Part shown: positions 34,382 through 43,597 of the stretch, piece after piece | Layout: each line of letters opens with the position of its first letter | Position numbering within the stretch: position 1 is the first letter of the stretch | Source of the DNA: Mesoterricola sediminis | GTDB taxonomy: Bacteria; Acidobacteriota; Holophagae; Holophagales; Holophagaceae | Direction: 5' to 3' | Length of the DNA stretch: 64,000 bases | Assembly: GCF_030295425.1 (NCBI RefSeq) | Contig: NZ_AP027081.1 | Location: forward strand, 2,835,001-2,899,000 | Notes under the pieces: model-generated | What the model saw: the letters and a program-made list of their open reading frames with translations, nothing else | Database searches by the model: none | What the model was told of the DNA's origin: nothing | Program-made: the position numbers and the translations under genes

Positions 34382-34400
34382 TAAAGATTCTTGACCATCT

Positions 34401-34436
34401 GGGGCTCCCGGGGGATTACCCTTTCCCGGGAGCCCC
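34401..34436 (+). terminator. Hairpin after flgE, abutting the next start codon
   Basis: A perfect 12-bp stem (34401-34412 with 34425-34436) and a 12-base loop. The right arm ends at the base immediately before the ATG of the next gene. It may be the operon terminator, and in a longer transcript it would bury the ribosome-binding region of that gene. Confidence 0.65.
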
Positions 34437-35135
34437 ATGGTTGATTTGTACACCCCCAGCCCCGAACGCCCCGGCCGCATCCTCATCGTGGACGACCTGG
34501 CGGAAAACCTGAAGGTGCACGCCCGGGAGCTCCGGGGCCAGCCCTTCCAGACGACCCTCGCCCAGAGCGGCGCCGAGGCCCTGGAGGCCTGCGCCCGGGA
34601 AGTCTTCGAAGGCATCCTCATGGACGTGAGCCTGCCGGGCATGGACGGCATCGAGACCTGCCGGCGCATCCGCCAGGGACCGCTGAACGCGGCGACCCCG
34701 CTCATCTTCATCAGCGCCGTGCGCATCGGCGAGGACTGGGTGAAGTCGGGCATCGAATCGGGCGGCATCGATTACCTCACCAAGCCCTACGTGCTGTCCG
34801 AGCTCCTGGTGAAGCTGCGCATGCTGGTGCGCCTGTCCCGACAGCGGGAGGCCGCCCTTGCGGGCGAGCGGAACCGCGCCCTGCTCGAGGTGGCCGGCGG
34901 CGCCGCCCACGAGCTGGCCCAGCCCCTGTCCGCCGCCCAGATCCAGCTGGACCGCCTCATCCACGCCCGGACCGCGCCGTCCGTCCAGGACCTGGAGGAC
35001 CTCCGGGCCTGCCTGGAGGAGACCTCCCAGGTGCTGCGGAAGATCCAGAACCTGCATACGTACATCACCAAGCCGTACGCCTCGGGCCGCATCCTGGACC
35101 TGGACCTGTCCAGCAGGCCCCCCTTCAGAGGTTAG
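34437..35135 (+). CDS. Response regulator with orphan histidine-kinase dimerisation-like domain
   Basis: A 232-residue protein. Residues 13-130 form a receiver domain with phosphoacceptor Asp63 (GILMDVSLPGMDG), the acidic pair in IVDD and the conserved Lys116 (LTKPY). The remainder is a helical hairpin with an H-box-like AAHELAQPLSAAQIQLDRL (His158), as in HisKA/DHp domains. The protein then stops with no ATPase domain. It might be a phosphotransfer intermediate or bind a separate kinase. No ribosome site is visible, because the 12-bp hairpin occupies that position; TTG at 34446 is an alternative start. Confidence 0.72.
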   Translation: MVDLYTPSPERPGRILIVDDLAENLKVHARELRGQPFQTTLAQSGAEALEACAREVFEGILMDVSLPGMDGIETCRRIRQGPLNAATPLIFISAVRIGEDWVKSGIESGGIDYLTKPYVLSELLVKLRMLVRLSRQREAALAGERNRALLEVAGGAAHELAQPLSAAQIQLDRLIHARTAPSVQDLEDLRACLEETSQVLRKIQNLHTYITKPYASGRILDLDLSSRPPFRG

Positions 35136-35189
35136 TTCCGGACGAACATGTCCTAGACTGGAGGTCCAGCCCCGCTGGCCGAGGACCCC

Positions 35190-36287
35190 ATGCCCGACTT
35201 CCCCCTGCAGCCCCTTTCGCCCCGCCGCCGCACCCGCCAGATCCACGTGGGCGGTGTCCCGGTGGGCGGCGACGCCCCCATTTCCGTCCAGAGCATGACG
35301 AAGACCGACACCCGGGACGTGGAGGCCACCGTCAACCAGATCTACGAGTACGCCGCCGCCGGCTGCGAGATCGTCCGCGTTTCGGTTCCCACCAAGAAGG
35401 CCGGCGAGGTCTTCCACGAGATCACGGCCCGCAGCCCCATCCCCGTGGTGGCCGACATCCACTTCGACTATCGCCTCGCCCTCGTGGCGGCCGACGGCGG
35501 TGCCGCCTGCCTGCGCATCAACCCGGGCAACATCGGCGGCCAGGACCGGGTCCGGGCCGTGGTGGACAAGGCCGGCGAGAAGGGCATCCCCATCCGCATC
35601 GGCGTCAACGCCGGCAGCCTGGAGAAGGACCTGGTGGAGAAGTTCGCCGGCGCCACCCCCGAGGCCATGGTGGAAAGCGCCTTGCGCCACCTGGAGATGC
35701 TGGAGAAGGAAGGCTTCTACGCCACCAAGATCTCCCTCAAGGCCAGCGACGTCGTCCGCACCGTGCAGGCCTACCGGCTCCTGGCGAAGCAGGTGGACTA
35801 CCCCTTCCACCTGGGCATCACCGAGGCCGGGACCCCCTGGGGGGCCACCATCCGCAGCAGCGCCGGGCTCGGCATCCTCCTGGCGGAGGGCCTGGGCGAC
35901 ACGATCCGCGTCTCCCTCACCGGCGAAGGCACCGAGGAGGTGCGCATCGGCCATGAGCTCCTGCGCGCCCTGGAGCTGCGCAGCGGCGGCTTCCACATGG
36001 TCAGCTGCCCCTCCTGCGGCCGGGTCCAGATCGACCTCAACCGCGTGGCCCACGAGATCGAGGAGGGGCTCCGGCAGATCAACCACGAGGACGTCACCTA
36101 CGCCGTCATGGGCTGCGTGGTCAACGGCCCCGGCGAGGCCCGGGACGCCGACCTGGGCGTGGCGGGCGGCGCCGGCGAGGGCCTGATCTACCGCAAGGGC
36201 GTGCTCATCCGGAAGGTGAAGGAGGTCGACCTCGTCCCCGCCTTCCTGGAGGAGGCCCGCAAGTTCAAGGCCGAGCAGGTGCCGTGA
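35190..36287 (+). CDS. ispG: 4-hydroxy-3-methylbut-2-enyl diphosphate synthase
   Basis: A 365-residue iron-sulfur enzyme of the MEP isoprenoid pathway, converting MEcPP to HMBPP. The TIM-barrel part carries [12 protein letters not shown] near the start and [12 protein letters not shown]. The 4Fe-4S ligands are Cys273 and Cys276 (SCPSCG) and Cys309 (GCVVNGPGE), with the conserved Glu316. The bacterial short form lacks the plant insert. Another MEP gene, ispF, lies at 60993-61475. The stop overlaps the yidD start (GTGA). Confidence 0.97.
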   Translation: MPDFPLQPLSPRRRTRQIHVGGVPVGGDAPISVQSMTKTDTRDVEATVNQIYEYAAAGCEIVRVSVPTKKAGEVFHEITARSPIPVVADIHFDYRLALVAADGGAACLRINPGNIGGQDRVRAVVDKAGEKGIPIRIGVNAGSLEKDLVEKFAGATPEAMVESALRHLEMLEKEGFYATKISLKASDVVRTVQAYRLLAKQVDYPFHLGITEAGTPWGATIRSSAGLGILLAEGLGDTIRVSLTGEGTEEVRIGHELLRALELRSGGFHMVSCPSCGRVQIDLNRVAHEIEEGLRQINHEDVTYAVMGCVVNGPGEARDADLGVAGGAGEGLIYRKGVLIRKVKEVDLVPAFLEEARKFKAEQVP

Positions 36288-36598
36288 GCGGGAGCCGCCG
36301 GGTGATCGACGCGGCCCTGTCCCACCCCCTCCTCGCCCTCGGCGGGTTCCTCCTCCTGGAGGCCCTCCTGCCGGTGCCCTGGCAGCCCACGGCCTGGGCG
36401 GCCCGGGGGGCGATCCGCGCCTACCAGCGCACCCTGAGCCCCCTCCTGCCCACCCAGTGCCGCTTCACGCCCACCTGCAGCCAGTACGGCCTGGAGTGCG
36501 TGCGGAAGTACGGCACCCTCAAGGGCGGCGCCCTCACCACCTGGCGGATCCTGCGCTGCAACCCCTTCGGGGGCCACGGCCCCGATCCGGTCCCCTGA
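36284..36598 (+). CDS. yidD: YidD family membrane protein insertion efficiency factor
   Basis: A 104-residue small protein. An N-terminal hydrophobic segment ([16 protein letters not shown]) precedes the conserved YidD block [32 protein letters not shown] ... [17 protein letters not shown]. The cysteine-containing core ([10 protein letters not shown]) is diagnostic. YidD acts with YidC in inner-membrane protein insertion. It usually lies between rnpA and yidC, but here it follows ispG with a GTG start overlapping the ispG stop. Confidence 0.93.
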   Translation: MSGSRRVIDAALSHPLLALGGFLLLEALLPVPWQPTAWAARGAIRAYQRTLSPLLPTQCRFTPTCSQYGLECVRKYGTLKGGALTTWRILRCNPFGGHGPDPVP

Positions 36599-36649
36599 GG
36601 GTCGGCCATTGAATCCCGGACGCCGACCGTCCATCCTGGAAACCTGCCC

Positions 36650-37351
36650 TTGACCCGGATCCCTGGCATGCCCCTCGACCCCACCCCGACCCTCGATACC
36701 CTGGCCTCCGCCTCCCCGGCGGCCCTTCGCCATCTCATCCGCCTGGGTCTCGACCCGCTCCAGGATGGATCCCTCACCCTCGCCGAGGCCTGCGCCCCCC
36801 TTGGGCTGGACCCCGAGGCCACCGCCCGGGACCTGGCGGCCCACCCGCCCCAGCCCCGCCGGGACTGGACCCACGCGCCCCTGACCGAGCTGATCGAACA
36901 CATCGTCACCCACCACCACGCCTTCACGCGGGACGAACTGGTCCGCATCCAGAAGCTCGTGGACCGCGCCCTGGCCGTGCCCGGCCCCGGGCAGGTGACG
37001 CTCATCAAGGTGAAGGTCCACATCGCGGCCCTCACCCGGGACCTGGTCGCCCACTTCCAGATGGAGGAGCGCAACCTCTTCCCCGCCATCCGCGCCATCG
37101 AGCACGGCGCCGAGCCGCCCCTCTCCCTGAGCACCCCCACGGAACAGGCCCGCACCATCACCGCCGAGCACGAGGTGGCCGAGGAGCTCTTCCACACCAT
37201 CCGCATGCTCACCGGGGACTACGCCATCCCCGCGGAGGCCGGCCGGGACTACCGCCTCATCTGCCTCGCCCTCCGGAACCTGGAGGAGGACCTGCACCTC
37301 CACCTGTTCCTGGAGAACCACATCCTCTTCCCCCGCTCCCTGCCCCGGTAG
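36650..37351 (+). CDS. Di-iron hemerythrin-like iron-sulfur repair protein (RIC/ScdA/YtfE type)
   Basis: A 233-residue protein. An N-terminal ScdA_N (DUF542)-like domain covers about residues 15-65 but lacks the usual CCG cysteines. The hemerythrin domain has HIVTHHHAFTRDEL, HIAALTRDLVAHFQMEERNLFP, EHEVAEELFHTI and HLHLFLENHILFP. These supply the His/Glu ligands of a di-iron site. RIC proteins repair Fe-S clusters after nitrosative or oxidative damage. The start may be TTG at 36650 or ATG at 36668; neither has a strong ribosome site. A lone transcription unit between yidD and plsC is plausible. Confidence 0.82.
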   Translation: MTRIPGMPLDPTPTLDTLASASPAALRHLIRLGLDPLQDGSLTLAEACAPLGLDPEATARDLAAHPPQPRRDWTHAPLTELIEHIVTHHHAFTRDELVRIQKLVDRALAVPGPGQVTLIKVKVHIAALTRDLVAHFQMEERNLFPAIRAIEHGAEPPLSLSTPTEQARTITAEHEVAEELFHTIRMLTGDYAIPAEAGRDYRLICLALRNLEEDLHLHLFLENHILFPRSLPR

Positions 37352-37393
37352 CAAAAAGCCGGTTTTCGGGCAAGAATGGCACAGGAGCGACCC

Positions 37394-38140
37394 GTGCGAG
37401 GATGGAAGAGCAGCTGGCCCTGGCGGGTCGTGGTGACGGCGTGGGGCCTGGTCACGCTCCCCCTCGCCGCGGTGGCGATCATCCTGGGCGCGGCCTTCCT
37501 GGGGCCCAAGCGCAGCTTCTGGACCTTCGCGCCCCTGTGGAGCCGCTCGGTCTTCGGGTTCTTCGGCATGCACAACGTGGTGCTGGGCTGGGAGGCCCTT
37601 CCCGAAGAGATCCGGGAGCAGCGCCAGCCCGTGGTCTTCATGGCCAACCACGAGAGCATCCTGGACCCCCCCGTCCTCATGGGCGCCCTGCCCATCCCGG
37701 CCGTCTACATCTCCAAGAAGGAACTCAAGTGGATGGTGCCCGTGGGCTGGGCGGCGGCCATGGGCGGCACCATCTTCATCGACCGCAGCAACCGGGAGAA
37801 GGCCGTGGCCAGCATCGCCGAGGCCGCGCGCCAGATCCGGGGCGGCAAGAGCGTCGTCATCTTCCCGGAGGGCACCCGCACCCGCACCGGGGACCTGCTG
37901 CCCTTCAAGAAGGGCGGCTTCGCCCTGGCCCAGGACGCCGGCACCCCCATCGTCCCCCTGGGCATCGGCGGGGCCTACACCATGCTCCCGCCCGGTAGCC
38001 TCCTGGTTCGGCCCTGCACCTACGTCATCGCCGTGGGCGCGCCGGTGGATCCGGCGGCCTACGACAACCGGGAGGAGCTCATGGCCGAGGTGCGCGCCCG
38101 GATCGCGAACCTGCGCGAACAGGCCCACGAACGGCTTTGA
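37394..38140 (+). CDS. plsC: 1-acyl-sn-glycerol-3-phosphate acyltransferase
   Basis: A 248-residue inner-membrane enzyme that makes phosphatidic acid. An N-terminal membrane helix (VVVTAWGLVTLPLAAVAIILGAAFL) is followed by the acyltransferase motifs NHESILD (HX4D), FIDRSN and FPEGTRTRTGDLLPFKKG. The start is taken as GTG at 37394, because AGGAG sits six bases upstream; ATG at 37376 would add six residues without a ribosome site. The 97 bases after the gene contain nothing recognisable. Confidence 0.92.
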   Translation: MRGWKSSWPWRVVVTAWGLVTLPLAAVAIILGAAFLGPKRSFWTFAPLWSRSVFGFFGMHNVVLGWEALPEEIREQRQPVVFMANHESILDPPVLMGALPIPAVYISKKELKWMVPVGWAAAMGGTIFIDRSNREKAVASIAEAARQIRGGKSVVIFPEGTRTRTGDLLPFKKGGFALAQDAGTPIVPLGIGGAYTMLPPGSLLVRPCTYVIAVGAPVDPAAYDNREELMAEVRARIANLREQAHERL

Positions 38141-38237
38141 CCGGGGGCCGGGCGCGGGGCCTGCCCCCTCGGAGCCCAGCCCGCGCCTGGAGGCCGCCGG
38201 AATCGGTCGGGACCGATCGAGGGGGTCGGAAGCGGGG

Positions 38238-39128
38238 TCAGGCGACGCCCAGCCGGGCCATCGCCACCTCCACCGGCTCGGCGTCGGGGTCCCACACGGG
38301 AAGCTCCGGCCACTGGTTCCGGAACCAGGTGCCCTGGCGCTTGGCGTAGGCCTGGGTGGCCTGGATGATGCGGGCCTCGGCGCCCCTGGGGGCATCCAGC
38401 CAGTCGAGGTAGCCCAGGGGCTTCAGGCGGCGCAGGTCCGCTTCCTGGCCCGCCTCCCGGACGGCCTCGGCCTCCCGGCGCCACCCGGCCCGGACCATGG
38501 CCCGGACTCGAGCTGCCACGCGGGCACGCTGGCGTTCGCGGCCCGGCAGGACGAGGATCGCCCGCCAGCCGGGAGGCACGCCCTGGATGACGCCGGACAG
38601 AAGCCTGGACGGGCGTTGTCCGGTGGCCAGGTGCAGGGCCAGGGCCCGCTGGATGCGGGACCGGTCGTTGGGGTGGAGGTCGGCGGCCCGGGCCGGGTCC
38701 ACCGCGGCCAGGTACCGGTGGAGGACGGGGCCCCCCAGGGCCTCGGCCCAGGCCCGCACCCGCAGGGTGAGGGCCGGAGGCACTTCGGGCAGGTCCGTCA
38801 GCTGGTTCCAGATCCCCCGCAGGTAGAGGCCGGAGCCGGTCACGAGGACGGGGGCGGGGCCTTCCTCCAGCCACGCGCGCACCTGGGCGCCGAAGCCGGC
38901 GGGGTTCACCTCGGTGGCCAGGTCCAGGCACCCGTAGCCCCGGTGGGGCACGCCGTGCCGCTCGGCCTCCGTGGGCTGGCCGGTGCCGATGGCCAGGCCC
39001 GCGTAGGCCTGGAAGGGATCCCCGTTCACGACCGCGCCCCCGGTCCGGGCCGCGACCGCCACGGCCAGGGCGGACTTGCCGGAGGCGGTGGGACCCAGGA
39101 TGGCGATGGGACCCGGGGCCTCAGCCAT
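38238..39128 (-). CDS. miaA: tRNA dimethylallyltransferase
   Basis: A 296-residue enzyme that isopentenylates A37 of tRNAs reading UNN codons. The P-loop GPTASGKSALA is at residues 12-22, and the substrate motif is NGDPFQAYAGLAIGTGQPT. The GSGLYLRGIWNQL segment and the C-terminal QAYAKRQGTWFRNQ are typical. The usual SADS is replaced by NGDP, although Asp and Gln are kept. It is last in an overlapping unit; its first eight bases overlap the upstream small gene. Confidence 0.94.
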   Translation of the reverse strand: MAEAPGPIAILGPTASGKSALAVAVAARTGGAVVNGDPFQAYAGLAIGTGQPTEAERHGVPHRGYGCLDLATEVNPAGFGAQVRAWLEEGPAPVLVTGSGLYLRGIWNQLTDLPEVPPALTLRVRAWAEALGGPVLHRYLAAVDPARAADLHPNDRSRIQRALALHLATGQRPSRLLSGVIQGVPPGWRAILVLPGRERQRARVAARVRAMVRAGWRREAEAVREAGQEADLRRLKPLGYLDWLDAPRGAEARIIQATQAYAKRQGTWFRNQWPELPVWDPDAEPVEVAMARLGVA

Positions 39129-39467
39129 GGTCGGCCTCCAGGAGCACCAGGAGGCGGGAGGCCGCGTCCCGGGCGAGGCGCGCGGCTTCCAGGGCGTGCG
39201 CCAGGGCGGAGGCCGGATCCTGGCGGAGGGTGAGGAGGGCGGCGCACTGGTCCCGGAGCCGCGCGATCTCCCCGCCGGGGTCCGGCAGGCGCCGTTCGGC
39301 GGCGGTCTCCAGGATCTTCAGGAAGCACTGGAGGGCGGCGCAGGCGGCGGTGACGGCGGCCCCGGTGCTCCGGGCGTCCTCGCGCAGGGCCAGGGCCGCC
39401 GCCAGCAGGCGGAGGCCATCCTCGAACTGGGCGGGGAGCTTCCCGCCGGGGCCGGCGGCCGTTCCCG

Positions 39468-39471
<4 letters not shown>
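39121..39471 (-). CDS. Small alpha-helical protein of unknown function
   Basis: A 116-residue, Ala/Leu/Arg-rich, apparently all-helical protein (ALREDARSTGAAVTAACAALQCFLKIL, then ALAHALEAARLARDAASRLLVLLEADHG). There is no signal peptide or membrane segment. I do not recognise the family; the shape is like small four-helix proteins. The codon bias matches the genome. It starts within the purF stop (ATGA) and overlaps miaA by eight bases. The coding claim rests on this tight packing and on the absence of any alternative for the gap. Confidence 0.65.
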
Positions 39472-40844
<1,373 letters not shown>

Positions 40845-40882
40845 GATCCCCCCGTGAATCCAGAATAGCCCAACAGGGCCGG

Positions 40883-41482
40883 TCAGTTGATCCGCTCCTC
40901 CTGCATGGGGGACTCCTCCAGGAGGGCCCCCCACTGCTTGAGCGAGGTCAGCAGCGCGCGGCCCTCCTCCGCGGGAAGCGCGCCCGGGGCGCAGGCCGCC
41001 CGGTCCAGGTGCAGTTCCACGGAGGCGATCTCCCCATCGGGCAGACTGGCGCTCAGATAGGACAGGGCGAGCAGATCGGGGCCGATCTCCGCCAGATACA
41101 CGAAGGCCCCCACCGAGGCGGGGGTCTGGGCCTGCCAGAAGCGGCAGAAGCGGCTCCCGACGCGGATGCCCCCCTCCCGCGGCACGAGGCCGGGGCCCGG
41201 GCCCTCCAGGTAGAGGAGGCGCGCCAGGCGCGCGGCCACCGGGGCCGGGAAGCGGCCTTCCGGCTGCAGGGTCACCCGCCAGGCCACGAAGCGGGGTTTC
41301 TTGACGCGGTTGCGGGTCTGGATCGGCGGGAGGGTCGCCACCTTGAGGGTCCCCTCCAGGGGCGCGGCGGCGTCGCGCAGGCGCACTTTGACCCGGTAGT
41401 CCAGGGTGGTGGGAACCGATCCGGCGGCGGTCACGGGAAGGGACAGGAATGCCGCAGCCAGGATCAACTGAAAGAACCGCAT
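40883..41482 (-). CDS. Secreted protein of unknown function
   Basis: A 199-residue protein with a clear Sec signal (MRFFQLILAAAFLSLPVTAAGS). The mature part has beta-type alternation, for example DYRVKVRLRD, FVAWRVTLQPEGRF and IASVELHLDRAAC. I cannot assign a family. It lies 38 bases upstream of purF on the same strand, so it may share the transcript. It is divergent from the HAD gene. Confidence 0.7.
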   Translation of the reverse strand: MRFFQLILAAAFLSLPVTAAGSVPTTLDYRVKVRLRDAAAPLEGTLKVATLPPIQTRNRVKKPRFVAWRVTLQPEGRFPAPVAARLARLLYLEGPGPGLVPREGGIRVGSRFCRFWQAQTPASVGAFVYLAEIGPDLLALSYLSASLPDGEIASVELHLDRAACAPGALPAEEGRALLTSLKQWGALLEESPMQEERIN

Positions 41483-41542
41483 GCCTCCAGGTTAGCCTCC
41501 GCCCCCCCGCCCCTCCACCCCTTTTTGCCCCACAATGGTCCG

Positions 41543-42199
41543 ATGCCCATCTGCTTCGACCTCGACGGAACCCTCGGCCACTTCGGTGGGGGCTACGTCC
41601 TCCTCCGCCAGGCCCTCGGCCGCTTGTGGGGCGGCGTCCCCACGGAGCCGGAGCTGCGGGCCTGCACCGGGTCCACGGACTGGGAGATCATCGGCCAGTT
41701 GCACGCCAACCGGTTCGGGGCCCCCATGGATGAGGCGGCCTACGCCCACTACGAGGCCGCTTGTCTGGGCGCCTTCGAGGCCGCCTTCACCCCCGCCCAG
41801 CCCGCCCCCGTGGCCTTCCCCGGACTCCTGGCGGCGGTGACGGCCCTGGCGGACGCCGGCCACCCGATCTGGGTGGTCTCCGGCAATGCGCCCCGAGTCC
41901 TCGCCTTCAAGGCCGAACGGCTGGGCATCGACCCGCGCGCCCGCCGTCTGGGCAGCCTCCCCACCCTGGACCGCGCCGGCCTGCTGCGCCAGGCCATGCG
42001 GGGCTGCCCGGGACCCCACCTCTACCTGGGGGACCGGCCCCACGATCGCCAGGCCGCGGACGCCGCCGGCCTCCCCTTCATCGGCGTGGGGGACGCCGTG
42101 CCGGGGGACCACCCCCGCCTGACGCCCGAAGCCGAGGCCGCCGAGGTGGTGGCGGCCGTCCTGCGCGTCATGGCGCGGTCCGCAGGGTCTCCAGGCTGA
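41543..42199 (+). CDS. HAD-superfamily phosphatase (phosphoglycolate phosphatase-like)
   Basis: A 218-residue hydrolase. Motif I is FDLDGTLGHFG at residues 5-15 with the nucleophilic Asp, motif II is VVSGNAP, and motif III/IV is LYLGDRPHDRQAA. A helical cap between motifs I and II puts it with the Gph/PGMB-like group. The substrate is not readable. The final 32 bases overlap the end of the converging GIY-YIG gene. Confidence 0.82.
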   Translation: MPICFDLDGTLGHFGGGYVLLRQALGRLWGGVPTEPELRACTGSTDWEIIGQLHANRFGAPMDEAAYAHYEAACLGAFEAAFTPAQPAPVAFPGLLAAVTALADAGHPIWVVSGNAPRVLAFKAERLGIDPRARRLGSLPTLDRAGLLRQAMRGCPGPHLYLGDRPHDRQAADAAGLPFIGVGDAVPGDHPRLTPEAEAAEVVAAVLRVMARSAGSPG

Positions 42200-42449
42200 G
42201 CCGTCCCGCCGCCAGATCCTCCTTGGCCGCGTGGGAGAGCCGCTTGACGGCGCGCTCCAGGCGCAGGGCCTCGCCGCGGGTGCCGACGGGGGCCTGGAAG
42301 AGGAGGGCCTGGTCCGCGCGGCCCCGGGTGAACTTGGCGCCACGGCCAGCCGCATGGGCTGCCGTGCGTGCGGCCACGTCGGTGGTGATGCCCGTGTAGA
42401 TGCACCGGCCGCACCGGAGCAGGTAGAGGTGCCAGAGGGCCGCGCTCAT
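42168..42449 (-). CDS. GIY-YIG domain protein (UPF0213/YhbQ type)
   Basis: A 93-residue single GIY-YIG nuclease domain. LWHLYLLRCGRCIYTGITTDVAARTAAHAAGRGAKFTRGR shows the YLLRC...-YTGIT pairing, the Arg in the following helix and the GAKFT segment typical of the YhbQ group. The proteins are thought to act on DNA or RNA, but roles are poorly defined. It starts inside the stop of the upstream TlpA-like gene (ATGA) and overlaps the HAD gene at its 3' end. Confidence 0.85.
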   Translation of the reverse strand: MSAALWHLYLLRCGRCIYTGITTDVAARTAAHAAGRGAKFTRGRADQALLFQAPVGTRGEALRLERAVKRLSHAAKEDLAAGRLSLETLRTAP

Positions 42450-43594
42450 TCCGCCAGGGCCTCCTGGATGGCCCGCCGGGTGAGGTCCTCGCTCCAGCCC
42501 AGCCAGCGCTGCCGGATCCGGCCCTGCCGGTCGATGACGAAGTTCATGGGGAAGCGGCTGAGCGTCCCCAGGGGCCGGGCCCCCTTGGGCCCCTCGGCGA
42601 TGGCCGGCGCGAAATCGAAGGCCCATTGGAACCCCTGGGTGTAGCTGCCCAGGTCCTCCATCGGCAGGCCGGAGGGGATCATGAGGACGAACCCGGCCAC
42701 GGCCGGGTCCTCCCCCTGGGCCAGGTGGGCCATGAAGGGCCGGCACTCCCGCACCGCCGGATGGCGGCCGTCCACCACGAGCAGGTAGACCACCCGGCCC
42801 CGGAAGTCCCCCAGGGAAAAGCGGCCCGAGCGCTCGTGGATGTGGTCCTCCACCGAAAAGGCGACGCTCCGCACGTCCGGGCGCAGCCAGCCCGGGATGG
42901 CCCGGCCGGGACCGGTGCCCCGGGGCGGATGGATGCGTCCCACGACACCCCAGGCGACCCGGGCAGGATCCGGTCGCCAGGCGCCCAGGCCGAAGAAGAA
43001 GAGGTCCAGGGCCACGTAAGCGAAGAGGGCCCCGGCCCCGATCAGCAGGGACGCGGCCATCCGGAAGCCCACGCCCTCCCGCCGGAGTTCCCGGTACGAG
43101 GCCGCCGCCGCCCGGGCCCGGCGGGCGCCCGCCGCCTCCCCGTACACGGCCCGGAGAAGCGCCTGGCGGGCCTTCGCCTCCGACGCCCCATCCACGATGG
43201 GCTCACCGGCTTCCAGGGCCTGGAGGCGCCCCGCGGCCTCCGGATGCCCCCGGTCCAGGGCGAGCCGGTAGTGGTCCAGGGCCTTCCAGTGGTTGCGCGG
43301 CCGGCCGAAGCCCGTGCGGTGGGCCTCCGCAAGGCGGAAGGCGGCCTCGGGGTCCCCCCCGTCCGCCAGTTGCTGCCAGCGGGCCATGGCCCGCTCCGCC
43401 AGGTCCTCCGCGTCGGCCCGGCCCTGGAGCCGGGCGACATCGGCCGCGTCCCCGAGCCGGTCCGCGTCCTCCCGCACCAGGGCCAGGTCGCCCTTGCGGG
43501 CCGCGCGGGCGTAAAGGGGATCCAGCCAGCGATGGAGCCACCAGCGCCGCCGGCAGAGGCCGATGAGCCGCCGTTCCAGGGCCGCGCCGTCCAC
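42446..43594 (-). CDS. Sel1-like / membrane / thioredoxin-fold protein lacking CxxC
   Basis: A 382-residue protein with an unusual order. N-terminal Sel1-type helical repeats come first (DPEAAFRLAEAHRTGFGRPRNHWKALDHYRLAL, about residues 70-120), then a membrane helix (about 185-210). A C-terminal TlpA/redoxin-like domain follows (SLGDFRGRVVYLLVVDG ... LGTLSRFPMNFVIDRQGRIRQRWLG). The position where CxxC is expected reads DGRHPAVREC, with one Cys only, so a disulfide reductase role is doubtful. The redoxin end is consistent with family strand order. Confidence 0.68.
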   Translation of the reverse strand: MDGAALERRLIGLCRRRWWLHRWLDPLYARAARKGDLALVREDADRLGDAADVARLQGRADAEDLAERAMARWQQLADGGDPEAAFRLAEAHRTGFGRPRNHWKALDHYRLALDRGHPEAAGRLQALEAGEPIVDGASEAKARQALLRAVYGEAAGARRARAAAASYRELRREGVGFRMAASLLIGAGALFAYVALDLFFFGLGAWRPDPARVAWGVVGRIHPPRGTGPGRAIPGWLRPDVRSVAFSVEDHIHERSGRFSLGDFRGRVVYLLVVDGRHPAVRECRPFMAHLAQGEDPAVAGFVLMIPSGLPMEDLGSYTQGFQWAFDFAPAIAEGPKGARPLGTLSRFPMNFVIDRQGRIRQRWLGWSEDLTRRAIQEALAE

Positions 43595-43597
43595 GGA

